64,000 nucleotides of DNA from Sporolactobacillus sp. THM19-2. Its GTDB lineage: Bacteria > Bacillota > Bacilli > Bacillales > Sporolactobacillaceae. The notes under the pieces were generated by a model. It ran no database searches, had not been told where the DNA came from, and saw only the letters and a program-made list of their open reading frames with translations. The stretch covers positions 1-64,000 of the forward strand of contig NZ_SEMC01000001.1 of assembly GCF_004153195.1 (NCBI RefSeq). Reading direction: 5' to 3'. A program made the translations under genes and the position numbers. Below, piece after piece: positions 17,511 through 25,996 of the stretch (positions are counted from its first letter, which is position 1; each line of letters starts with the position of its first letter).

Positions 17511-18047
17511 ATGAAGGTTTTTGTTGCAGGACCCAGAGCTATATCAAAGTTGAATAGCAATATTGTGTCGCGACTAAAAAATTTAATTGACCGCAACTTT
17601 ATGGTACTGGTTGGTGATGCAAATGGAATTGATAAAGCAGTCCAAAATTTTTTTAGCGAAAATAATTATGACAAAGTTCGTGTGTTTTCAAGCAATGGGA
17701 AAGTGCGTAACAACTTGGGGAATTGGAATGTTGAGTGTGTCAATGTACCAAGTGGGGTTAAAGGATTTGACTTTTACGCAGCTAAAGATATTGAGATGGC
17801 TAATCATGCAGATTACGGTTTTATGATATGGAACGGTAAGAGTAGGGGGACGTTCACTAACATAGTTAACTTAGTGAACCAGAGAAAAGACGTTTTAATT
17901 TACTTCACTCCACATAAAAAGTTTTATAAAGTAAGTACACCAGAAGCGATTAATCAATTGTTAAAGATTCGGGACCAGGAGCTAACTAATAATCCAGATA
18001 GAGCTTCTGAAATTAAAGCAACTAATGAACAAGTATCACTGTTTTAA
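17511..18047 (+). CDS. SLOG-fold (YspA/DprA-like) protein with C-terminal clamp-like motif
   Basis: A 178-residue Rossmann-like protein of the SLOG superfamily. It has FVAGPRAIS at the start, LVGDANGIDKAVQNFF (about 32-47), and ANHADYGFMIWNGKSRGTF (about 101-119), the order seen in YspA-type nucleotide-sensing proteins. The last residues are EQVSLF, a near-perfect fit to the QxxLF pentapeptide with which repair and replication proteins bind the DNA sliding clamp. A clear GGAGGG site precedes the ATG. With the upstream phosphoribosyltransferase it forms a two-gene unit in a graveyard of mobile elements. I infer nucleotide binding and possible recruitment to replication sites; the biochemical role is unknown. 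Confidence 0.75.
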   Translation: MKVFVAGPRAISKLNSNIVSRLKNLIDRNFMVLVGDANGIDKAVQNFFSENNYDKVRVFSSNGKVRNNLGNWNVECVNVPSGVKGFDFYAAKDIEMANHADYGFMIWNGKSRGTFTNIVNLVNQRKDVLIYFTPHKKFYKVSTPEAINQLLKIRDQELTNNPDRASEIKATNEQVSLF

Positions 18048-18600
18048 GACCAGTTATAAAAAAGCAATTGTCTCATTAATGATATTAAGATAGCAAATAA
18101 GTTTTGCAATATTTCTCCTCATAGCTTCGACAAAGCCTTATCAAATCAATGTTTTGACCACTATTAACCCCGAACACCGATATCAACAGAAAATCTAATG
18201 TATAAAATGAAACTTAAAATACTTCACCATGCATACATTTTGCAACAACACAGTTCCTTTTATTCTGGTTATTCGTTAGTAGAAATTTTTTGGTGAAAAT
18301 TCTTTTAGAACTTATGAGTCTTTCAGATGCAAAGAAGTTATGGAGGTTTACAGAATGCACGCGACGTCATCGCTGGAACAGCAGAATATCGAAAAGTACA
18401 TTTTTCAAATCTTGTGCGATGAACTGGGAATAAAGCTTTCAGCCAATCCGGTCGTCCATGTGGAGACGCAACGATTCAGCCGGATTTTTATTCTGAGGAA
18501 AACGGGATTATTGGCGAAGTGTATGCACACATTGGTTCATTAAAACCGCTGCAGCAGAAAAAGATGCTGGCAGACATTTTAAAAATGCTTCTTTTAGAAT

Positions 18601-19716
18601 GGCTGTGTTAATTTTTAATGTTGGTTTTTGCCAAATAGGAACAATTGTTCTATACTGTAAGTAAGGAACAAACGTTCGAGGTGATTCTCAATGGCATCCA
18701 TTCATGAGACATTGGCAATGATCCAGCAATTAAGTGAAACAGATAAAAATCGACTTCTTCAGGCACTTTCCCAACAAATGCAGGAATCCGTTAAATCCAA
18801 CGAACCGCTGATCAAGGATATCCGTGAGCGAAGAAACGAAGAAGGATTCCTTTGCCCAAATTGTGGTTCAAAGCGGGTCATTCGTTTCGGTACTTATTCT
18901 GTTCAAGGGGTGAAACGCCAAAGATACCGCTGCTCTCAATGCCATAAGACCTTCACTGATCTGACTCGGACGCCCCTGGAGGGGACCTGGTATTCGGATA
19001 AATGGATTCCGTTCATTGCAGGAATGATCGATGGACTGTCATTACGCAGACAGGTAGTGTCCCTTGAAATTTCTTTTCCTACCGCATTCCGCTGGCGTCA
19101 CAAGGTTTTAGCGGCTTTACAACGTCTCACTTCAAAACCGTTTAGCGGCATTATCGAGATGGATGAAACCTACTTTCTGTATTCTGAAAAGGGAACGAAA
19201 CAAACGCTACGACTGCCTCGAAAACGAGGTGGACATTCTGCAAAACGAGGCATCAGCCATGATCAAGTCTGTGTTTTAGTTGCACGTGATCGTCAGGGAA
19301 CCACCTATATGCACATGATGGGACGTGGTCGGCTATTAACGCGCCAGTTGGACAAAGCGATCAGTCCGCTCCTCTCAAGCGACAATGTGCTCTGCACGGA
19401 TGCCTGGCGTGCGTTTAACACTTATGCGAAAAATAAAAAACTGCCTCATTATCGATTTAAGTCGACCGAAAAAACACGTGTGATTAAAGGGATTTATCAT
19501 ATTCAAAACGCGAACAGTTACCATAGTCGGCTCAAACGCTGGATGATCCGCTTTAACGGAGTTGCGACAAAGTATCTTGACCATTATCTGGCGTGGTTTC
19601 ACTTTCTGGATCACATGGGATTTGAAAATACAGATCATACGGTCAGAACTATGATGGTGACGGCGTGTACCGCTTAAATTTTTATCGAGAAAACAACATT
19701 AGATTTAAACACAGCC
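18601..19716 (+). mobile_element. Complete IS1595-family insertion sequence
   Basis: The element is 1,116 bp long. Its ends are near-perfect inverted repeats: the left begins GGCTGTGTTAATTTTTAATG, the right (read inward) GGCTGTGTTTAAATCTAATG. It is flanked by an 8-bp direct duplication TTTAGAAT (18593-18600 and 19717-19724), the size expected for IS1595. The single transposase gene is intact, so the copy may still be active; identical target duplications suggest a recent insertion. Confidence 0.93.
18691..19677 (+). CDS. IS1595-family transposase
   Basis: A 328-residue transposase with an N-terminal zinc ribbon (CPNCGSKRVIRFG, then CSQCHKTF, residues about 55-90) followed by the DDE-like catalytic core: IIEMDETYF (first acidic residue), VLCTDAWRAF (second) and NANSYHSRLKRWM (third position region) as in IS1595 enzymes. 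Length fits the family. It starts with ATG behind a GAGGTG site. It cuts and joins the element's own ends and should make the 8-bp target duplication seen here. Confidence 0.93.
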   Translation: MASIHETLAMIQQLSETDKNRLLQALSQQMQESVKSNEPLIKDIRERRNEEGFLCPNCGSKRVIRFGTYSVQGVKRQRYRCSQCHKTFTDLTRTPLEGTWYSDKWIPFIAGMIDGLSLRRQVVSLEISFPTAFRWRHKVLAALQRLTSKPFSGIIEMDETYFLYSEKGTKQTLRLPRKRGGHSAKRGISHDQVCVLVARDRQGTTYMHMMGRGRLLTRQLDKAISPLLSSDNVLCTDAWRAFNTYAKNKKLPHYRFKSTEKTRVIKGIYHIQNANSYHSRLKRWMIRFNGVATKYLDHYLAWFHFLDHMGFENTDHTVRTMMVTACTA

Positions 19717-20105
19717 TTTAGAATAGATAACGCATCGTAAGTATCGAAAAATGATAGCGATCTGTGATGATACGGTATTTAAAGCAATCACTGGGAAGTC
19801 ATGGGGAGCTGCCTGTTTTAAAGCCTTCGATGTGGAGATTATAAACATTGATATCGGGACAAATAATCGGGAGTTATTAATGGCCGCTCAAAAAAGACAG
19901 TATAGATGATCAGGTGCATGAGTTTAACATTTTGAGAGCAGAGGTTTATTTCCAGATATCTTGAGTATTGAGTAGACCTGTCATTGAAGTCATTCGGCTG
20001 GATGGGACAAGGGATTTCGATTATCCTAAATAATATAAAAAAATTTGAGAATGACAGTTCCTGATGACCCGCCGATTGTAAAACTGAAGAGAAGGGTGCT
20101 TCTTG

Positions 20106-20786
20106 ATGACGGATAAATTGAACGCAAAAGTGATGATTTTTTAAACAAACCCAGCAAGTGGGCGGAATGCTATAAACGGTTGCGCATGATCGTTCTTGAC
20201 TGCGGGCTGACCGAAGAGTTTAAGTGGAAGCATCCGTGTTACACGTATGAGAGGAAAAACATCGTATTAATCCATGGAATTAAAGACTATTGCGCGCTGC
20301 TGTTCCACAAAGGGCGCTGTTAAGGGATCCGCAGGGGATTCTCATCCAGCAGACGGAGAACGTCCAGGCGGCGCGGCAGATTCGCTTCACCAGCGTTCAG
20401 AAAATCATTGAAATGGAAGCCATCGTGAAAACGTATATTCAGGAGGCCATTGAAGTTGAAAAGGCTGGTTTGGAAGTGAAGCTTAAGCAGCGTGCCGACT
20501 TCAGCATGCCAGAGGAACTCAACAATAAATTTGAAGAACGCCCTGGCTTGAAAACGGCTTTTGAAGTTCTGACGCCGGGACAGCAAAAACCATACATACT
20601 GTTTTTTTCTAAATGCCAAAAGATTTGCGATCCGAGTGTCAGAAATTGAAAAATATATCCCGGGAATTCTGAATGGCAAGGGATTAACCGATTGCGTATG
20701 CGGGCATTCGAAAATATCCGAATTGTTACGGATCTTCTTCGATAAAACGAATGACAGGCGGGACGGACCATCAGTTAGACGAATAG
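20106..20786 (+). pseudogene. ydeI-like (DUF1801/YdeI) gene with multiple frameshifts
   Basis: Reading across frames recovers a whole YdeI-type protein: DFLNKPSKWAECYKRLRMI, EEFKWKHPCYTYERKNIVLI, FHKGALLRDPQGIL, MPEELNNKFEERPGLKTAF, RVSEIEKYIPGILNGKGL and a Cys-containing tail (DCVCGHSK). At least four one-base losses break it (about 20131, 20317, 20620 and 20714). Protein and DNA are otherwise well kept, so the decay is recent. A second, smaller remnant of the same family lies at 15749-15895. Confidence 0.8.
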
Positions 20787-20844
20787 CCGCGGAGCCGGCC
20801 GGATCTATTCGACATCCGTACTGAACGGAAAAACGTTCCTCCAT

Positions 20845-22143
20845 TCACCCCTTTTCCAGTCCGCAGGCTTCGGCAAGCAGTTCGACCAGGTGGAGCGCCT
20901 GCATGCGGTCCTGCAGTCCTTCACGCTCTATTCCGGCTTTCATCTGCAACAGGCAGCCCGGATTGGTGGTCACGATCAGTTCAGGATCGCGGCTTTTGAC
21001 ATCAGCCATTTTGACGTCCAGAATTTTCATCGATTCGTCGAACTGGACGACGTTGTAAATTCCGGCGGAACCGCAGCAAAAGTCCGGATCGTGCAGTTCG
21101 CGGAAGTCGATGCCTTTGATCCGGCGGATGAGCTGTCTCGGTTCGTCCCTGACTTTCTGGACGTTGGTCATATGGCAGGAGGGCTGATAGGTGGCACGCT
21201 TACGAATTTCCTTATTAAACGGCAAGTCCAGCTTGGCAAGGAGAACGCTGATATCGATCGCGTGGTCGGCGAATGACTGAGCACGTATCTGCCATTCCGG
21301 GTCATCGGCAAACAGGGCCGGGTATTCATGGAGCAGGGCGCCGCAGCCACCGGCCGTGTTAACCACGTAGTCGAAGGCTTCCTGCTCGAAGGCTTCAATA
21401 TTTTTCCTGGCGAGTTCCCTGGCCTGATCATCACGCCCGCCGTGCAGATGGAGTGCACCGCAGCAGGTCTGTCCGTCTGCTGCAACCACGGTACAGCCGC
21501 CCAGCACAAGAAGTCTCATTCCCAGGTCGTTAATCCGATCGAATAGGGCATCCATGATGCAGCCGGTGAAGAAGCCGACTTTATAACGGGGCGCCTGTTG
21601 CGGTTCCAGCCTTTTCGGCCGCCTGCGACGGCGGACCGGAGCGGTTGCTGCCGGGAGGGTCCGCTCAAATGTAGCAAGCGACTCAGGCAGACTGTTCAGC
21701 AGGCCGGTCTTCTCAACCAGTCGGCGCACACCTGATTTTTGATAGAACCAGAGCAGCCCCGCACCGGTGCTCATCACCTTCTTTCTGGGAAAAACATGGT
21801 TGTAGAACAGATTTTCTTTGAAGACTTCCATCCGGGACTGTGAGGGCCTGTTATGCTCATGCAGGGCAAGTTTGGCCGATTCAAGGATCACTCCGTAGGG
21901 GACGTTGGTCGGGCACGCGGTCTCACAGGCGCGGCAACCGAGGCACAGATCGATCGGGTCTTTCAGCTCATCGAGTGAAATTTTGCCTTCGGCGGCCATT
22001 TTTACGAGGTTAATCCGGCCGCGCGGCGACTGGGTTTCTGTGCCCATGGTCTTGTAGGTTGGACAGGCCGGCAGACAGGTGCCGCACTGGATGCAGGTGA
22101 ACGTTTCATCATAGGCGAGTTTGTCTTTCGGATTCGGGTTCAT
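20845..22143 (-). CDS. glcF: Glycolate oxidase iron-sulfur subunit
   Basis: A 432-residue protein with two ferredoxin-type 4Fe-4S motifs, CIQCGTCLPACP (about 17-28) and CLGCRACETACP (about 67-78), followed by two cysteine-rich CCG domains (FFTGCIMD, TCCGALH; YQPSCHMTN, FCCGSAG). This is GlcF, which passes electrons from the flavin subunit GlcD to the respiratory chain during oxidation of glycolate or related 2-hydroxyacids such as lactate. Its ATG overlaps the glcD stop by four bases, so the two are translationally coupled. The segment at about 150-185 (RRRRRPKRLEPQQ) is an unusually basic linker. Confidence 0.92.
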   Translation of the reverse strand: MNPNPKDKLAYDETFTCIQCGTCLPACPTYKTMGTETQSPRGRINLVKMAAEGKISLDELKDPIDLCLGCRACETACPTNVPYGVILESAKLALHEHNRPSQSRMEVFKENLFYNHVFPRKKVMSTGAGLLWFYQKSGVRRLVEKTGLLNSLPESLATFERTLPAATAPVRRRRRPKRLEPQQAPRYKVGFFTGCIMDALFDRINDLGMRLLVLGGCTVVAADGQTCCGALHLHGGRDDQARELARKNIEAFEQEAFDYVVNTAGGCGALLHEYPALFADDPEWQIRAQSFADHAIDISVLLAKLDLPFNKEIRKRATYQPSCHMTNVQKVRDEPRQLIRRIKGIDFRELHDPDFCCGSAGIYNVVQFDESMKILDVKMADVKSRDPELIVTTNPGCLLQMKAGIEREGLQDRMQALHLVELLAEACGLEKG

Positions 22144-23549
22144 TGCGACAGCACCAGCTTCTGTCCGGGGGCAGGGAAAATTTTTGACGGGTTCAGTATG
22201 TTATTCGGATCCCAGGCCAGTTTAATCCGCTTCATCATATCCAGTTCAACCGGGCTCAGTTCCCAGGGCATATACGCACGTTTCATCGTTCCGATCCCAT
22301 GTTCACCGGACAGGGTGCCACCGAGGTCGATCGCCGCGTGGAAGATCTCTTCAATGGCTTTTTGCACCCGTTTCATTTCTTCACGGTTGCGCTTGTCACA
22401 GATGATGTTCGGATGGAGATTGCCGTCGCCGACGTGTCCGAAGACGACCAGATCAATTTTGTATGTGTTGCGGATTTCCTGAAGCCGGTGGCAGAATTCA
22501 GCAATTTTACTGCGGGGAACTGTGGCATCCTCTGATATTTTCGTTGGCTTTTTCGAGGCAATGGCCGGGGAGACCAGCTTGCGCGCTTTCCACAGCTTGC
22601 GGGCCTCCTCACTGGAATGGGCAATTTTTACCGAACGGGCGGCCATGTTTTTCGCAAGCGAGCGGATGCGTTCTGCTTCATCTGCCACGGCGGCGGGATG
22701 ACCGTCGAGCTCAATCAGAAGGATCGCTTCGGCATCGACCGGCAGATTCTGGGGCTGGTAGGCTTCAACCGCCCGTATAGATGCCTGATCCATCATTTCT
22801 ACTTTTGCCGGCAGGATACCTGACGTCAGAATCCGGGTCACGGTTTTCCCTGAGTCGACAAAATGGTCGAAGGTCAGCATCATTGTCTGTGTGGATAACG
22901 GACGGGGGAGCAGGCGCAGCGTCGCTTCGGTGATGATGCCGAGTGTGCCCTCCGAGCCGACGATAAGTTTGGTCAGATCATAACCGGTGACGTTTTTTAC
23001 CGTGCGGCCACCGGTCCGGATCACCTCACCTTGCGGGGTCACGACTTTCAGGCCAATGACGTAATCCTTGGTCACGCCGTATTTCAGGCAGCGCGGACCG
23101 CCGGAGTTTTCGGCCAGATTGCCGCCGATGGTGGAAAAGTGAGAGCTTCCCGGATCCGGGGGATACATCAGGCCGTATCTGGCAGCGGCATCATCCAGAT
23201 CGGCTGTGATCACGCCCGGCGAGACGACGGCAACCAGATCTTCACTGTCAATCTTTAGTGTCTTGCTCCATTGCGAAAAGTCCAGCACCATGCCGCCTTT
23301 GACTGGCAGCGGACCGCCGCTGAGGCTGGATGCCTGGCCTCTCGGTGTGACAGGGATGCGGAGCTGGTTCGCCAGCTTCATGACAGCGGACACTTCGTTT
23401 TCATTTTTCACCTGAAGGACCACATCGGGTTTATAGAAGCCAAATGATGCATCATAGCCATAGCTGACCAGATCTGCCTCTTTAGTTAAAATTCGTCCGG
23501 GTTTGATGATGCGACGCAGCTGTTGAACAATTTCAGTTTTCAGAACCAA
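22140..23549 (-). CDS. glcD: Glycolate oxidase FAD-binding subunit
   Basis: A member of the GlcD/D-lactate dehydrogenase FAD-linked family, about 469 residues. The FAD-binding part has VTPRGQASSLSGG and PPDPGSSHFSTIGGNLAENS; the C-terminal part has VFGHVGDGNLHPNI and LSGEHGIGTMKRAYM. It oxidises a 2-hydroxyacid to the 2-oxoacid and hands electrons to GlcF. I prefer the TTG at 23549, ten bases after GGGAG; a GTG at 23558 is also in frame but only one base from that site. A cre-like box lies just upstream, suggesting carbon catabolite repression. Confidence 0.9.
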   Translation of the reverse strand: MVLKTEIVQQLRRIIKPGRILTKEADLVSYGYDASFGFYKPDVVLQVKNENEVSAVMKLANQLRIPVTPRGQASSLSGGPLPVKGGMVLDFSQWSKTLKIDSEDLVAVVSPGVITADLDDAAARYGLMYPPDPGSSHFSTIGGNLAENSGGPRCLKYGVTKDYVIGLKVVTPQGEVIRTGGRTVKNVTGYDLTKLIVGSEGTLGIITEATLRLLPRPLSTQTMMLTFDHFVDSGKTVTRILTSGILPAKVEMMDQASIRAVEAYQPQNLPVDAEAILLIELDGHPAAVADEAERIRSLAKNMAARSVKIAHSSEEARKLWKARKLVSPAIASKKPTKISEDATVPRSKIAEFCHRLQEIRNTYKIDLVVFGHVGDGNLHPNIICDKRNREEMKRVQKAIEEIFHAAIDLGGTLSGEHGIGTMKRAYMPWELSPVELDMMKRIKLAWDPNNILNPSKIFPAPGQKLVLSQ

Positions 23550-23572
23550 TGGGATCACACTCCCTGATTTAT

Positions 23573-23586
23573 TGCAAGCGATTACA
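23573..23586. promoter_or_regulatory. cre box (CcpA) upstream of glcDF
   Basis: TGCAAGCGATTACA matches the cre consensus TGWAANCGNTNWCA with one mismatch (third base). It lies about 24 bp before the glcD start, probably downstream of the promoter, where CcpA acts as a repressor or roadblock. Confidence 0.65.
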
Positions 23587-23769
23587 AAACGGTCATTCTA
23601 TTCTTATCTTATTATTAAACGGCTGGCAAGTGATCTGCTCAGGCGCCAATTTTTTTCGTACGATTGACGTTTCACTTTATTATGAGCTATTGAGTACATA
23701 ACGATGACCAAACAATAAATGATCGTTTTTCCAGTGCGGTAATATCCTCAACTCGAACATCTGAAAGGC

Positions 23770-23802
23770 AAAAAAAAAACGCGGCTCCAGTCATTGGAGC
23801 CG
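23770..23802 (-). terminator. Rho-independent terminator of the MFS gene
   Basis: Stem CGGCTCCA/TGGAGCCG with a 5-base loop. On the minus strand it is followed by an uninterrupted run of nine to ten T, just after the end of the oxalate/formate-type carrier gene. Confidence 0.9.
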
Positions 23803-23818
23803 TGCCTGTAACATTCGA

Positions 23819-25075
23819 TTAATAAGCCTGTCTTTTGCGGTACTGTTCGCGCCGCTGTTCTTCTTTCCGGACAGCTGCCTTTTCTTCCGGGACATGGAGG
23901 GTGAGCGCGACGATGAAAGCCAGACTGCAGAGGATTGCAATCAGGTTGAACGTCGGGGCAAAGCCACCGAGCAGACCCGAAATAAAGGAGGCAGACAACC
24001 CGCCTAATCCGAATCCCTGATAGATGATGCCGTAGTTACGGGACTGATTTTTCAGTCCGAAGAATTCGGCCACGATCGTTGGAAAGATCGTGATGTTGCC
24101 GCCGAAGCAGAAGGCGACGAGCGAGACACTGATAAAGAACAGGACGGCGTTGAGCGTGACATGACTGATGACCACTGCGGCGATGGCTGTGATCAGCAGG
24201 GCACCGGCCACGACTTTCAGGCGGTTCATATAATCCGATGCCGCTCCAAGCACCAGCCGACCGGCCGTATTCAGCAGAGCGACCAGAGCAACGGCGTTGG
24301 CAGCGGTTGCGGCGTCAAGTCCGGCGAGGCTGATCCCAATGTTTGAGACACTGCCGATCATATACAGTCCGCTCATGCAGGCGGTAAAGAGAATGAAGAA
24401 CAGGAAGTAGGCTTCCTTGGTCTTCAGCATGTCTTTTACTGAATAATCACGTTCAGCAGTGGCTGTCTGCTGCGCACTCTTTTTTGCTTCGAGGACCGGT
24501 GCCTGTCTGACCAGAAGAAGTCCGGCTCCGAGCAGGACGAAGGAAATCAGGCCCCAGTACAGGAAAGCCAGGGAAACGCCCGAGTGTTCAATGAGAAACT
24601 GAAGAACATATTTAAACAGGACACTGCCGATACCGTAAGCGCCGATGGCAATACCGGAGACGAGTCCTTTTTTCTCCGGATACCACTGGATCGCATTCGA
24701 AAGCGTGGTCATATAGGCAATACCGTTTGCAGCACCGACAATGATGCCGGCGGTGATATAGAGCATCCACAGTTCAGTATCGAAGGCCGTGATCACAAGG
24801 CCCGCGCCCATGCCGATGGCGGACAGGGCCAGCAGACCGCGGATACCCAGCTTTTCCTGGATCTTACTGGCAGACAGCGTCGACAGGCTGAGTGCGAAGC
24901 TCATAATTGAAAACGTTGTGGCAACGGCTCCCACGTTCCAGCCGAATTTATCTTCCAGAGGCTGGTTGAATAAACTCCATGTATAGATCGTTCCTAATCC
25001 AATCATCACAATTACGGTGCCGATCAGGATCGGCCAGCGAGTGACCTGCATGTCATTTTTACGTTCTGCATCCAT
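23819..25075 (-). CDS. MFS transporter, oxalate/formate antiporter (OFA/YhjX-like) family
   Basis: A 418-residue carrier with 12 predicted membrane segments. The opening IGLGTIYTWSLFNQPLEDKF and the RNYGIIYQGFGLGGLSASFI segment are typical of OFA-family proteins, which move small carboxylates. The ATG at 25075 follows GGGGGAGA; an earlier in-frame ATG at 25114 has no ribosome site. A LytS/LytTR pair is encoded immediately upstream. In E. coli the OFA carrier YhjX is switched on by the LytS/LytTR pair YpdAB in response to pyruvate, so a pyruvate- or lactate-related role is a reasonable inference. The C-terminal tail is highly charged. Confidence 0.85.
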   Translation of the reverse strand: MDAERKNDMQVTRWPILIGTVIVMIGLGTIYTWSLFNQPLEDKFGWNVGAVATTFSIMSFALSLSTLSASKIQEKLGIRGLLALSAIGMGAGLVITAFDTELWMLYITAGIIVGAANGIAYMTTLSNAIQWYPEKKGLVSGIAIGAYGIGSVLFKYVLQFLIEHSGVSLAFLYWGLISFVLLGAGLLLVRQAPVLEAKKSAQQTATAERDYSVKDMLKTKEAYFLFFILFTACMSGLYMIGSVSNIGISLAGLDAATAANAVALVALLNTAGRLVLGAASDYMNRLKVVAGALLITAIAAVVISHVTLNAVLFFISVSLVAFCFGGNITIFPTIVAEFFGLKNQSRNYGIIYQGFGLGGLSASFISGLLGGFAPTFNLIAILCSLAFIVALTLHVPEEKAAVRKEEQRREQYRKRQAY

Positions 25076-25182
25076 TGAAATCTCCCCCTTATCCGAGGTA
25101 GGCACAGGCAGCAAGGCAGCTCTTTCCCTTGCCTTGTCTCTGTTTCAAGGGCCATCACTTGTTGTCTCATGCCTCAATTAGA

Positions 25183-25188
25183 ATTATA
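25183..25188 (-). promoter_or_regulatory. -10 element of the OFA carrier promoter
   Basis: A perfect TATAAT on the minus strand, about 110 bp upstream of the carrier ATG. No good -35 is found 16-18 bp further up, which is what one expects of an activator-dependent promoter, for example one served by the neighbouring LytTR regulator. Confidence 0.4.
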
Positions 25189-25252
25189 CCTGCGGAATTG
25201 CTTCAGAAAGCGATTTCATCATGAGATGCGGGTAGAGTGGAATGAATGACCG

Positions 25253-25993
25253 TTACAGATTCATAAGCTGCCGGAATGTTTTTGTATTGCTTCTGCTGAC
25301 CGGAATTTTGGTTCCCAGATCTTTTAACTGTACAAGATAGGTCTGGTTGAACCAGGGGATGATTTCGTGTATTTTACTCAGATTGACAAGATATGAGCGG
25401 TGGCAGCGGAAGAACTGGTCCTTTGGCAGCTGATCATATAATTCGGAAATACTTTTATTGATGATATAATGACTGTTTTTCGAGTAGACGTCGGTGACTT
25501 TCTCCTGAGCTTCGGCATAATAAATATCGTTGACGTCAGCGACAATGATTTTCTCGTCTTTTTTCAGATTGATCCGGACCGGGCCAGGTGAGGCTGCAGC
25601 TGCTTTTCCTGATTGAGCCGGCTGATGGTCCCGCCTCCAGGCTTCTTCAACTTTTTTCAGGACACCGGCGATCCGCTTCTCGTCATAAGGCTTGAGGATA
25701 TAGTCAAAAGCTTCCAGTTCAAAGGCCTGTGCGGCGTGTTCTTTATAAGCGGTGGTAAAAATAATATAGGGCGGCTTGCTGAATTTATGGATATTACTGG
25801 CGAGCAGCATGCCGTCTAAAGACGGAATGTTGATATCGAGAAAAATGACATCTGTCTCATGGCTCTGTAAAAATTTCAGAACGTCCAGTCCGTCTGAAAA
25901 GGTATCTGTGATGTCAATTGAACTGTAGGTTTCAATCAGATACTGGAGTTCTTCCATTGCCGGCTGTTCATCTTCAACAATAATCCCTTTCAT
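25253..25993 (-). CDS. lytR: LytTR-family response regulator
   Basis: A 246-residue regulator with a receiver domain (acidic pocket EDE near the start, phospho-acceptor Asp in VIFLDINIPSLDG, Lys in ILKPYDEKR) and a C-terminal LytTR DNA-binding domain (about 145-245; YYAEAQEKVTDVYS, FFRCHRSYLVNL). The linker is Ala/Pro-rich. It starts four bases after the kinase stop codon and is cotranscribed with it. LytTR regulators bind paired direct repeats; the promoter of the adjacent OFA carrier is the obvious candidate target. Confidence 0.9.
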   Translation of the reverse strand: MKGIIVEDEQPAMEELQYLIETYSSIDITDTFSDGLDVLKFLQSHETDVIFLDINIPSLDGMLLASNIHKFSKPPYIIFTTAYKEHAAQAFELEAFDYILKPYDEKRIAGVLKKVEEAWRRDHQPAQSGKAAAASPGPVRINLKKDEKIIVADVNDIYYAEAQEKVTDVYSKNSHYIINKSISELYDQLPKDQFFRCHRSYLVNLSKIHEIIPWFNQTYLVQLKDLGTKIPVSRSNTKTFRQLMNL

Positions 25994-25996
25994 CAC

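Larger units (their letters stand above)
18355..19909 (+). pseudogene. Dead conserved hypothetical gene interrupted by IS1595
   Basis: Removing the insertion sequence (18601-19716) and one target-site copy restores most of a roughly 170-codon gene. Part 1 is EKYIFQILCDELGIKLSANP (frame a, from 18355). After a frameshift near 18470 comes DFYSEENGIIGEVYAHIGSL through DILKMLLLE. After the insertion comes YRKMIAICDDTVFKAITGKS through LMAAQKRQYR. I associate this pattern with a conserved Firmicutes hypothetical protein without known function. An in-frame TAG lies exactly at the insertion junction and belongs to the pre-insertion sequence, so with the frameshift the gene was probably dead before the element landed. 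Confidence 0.7.
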
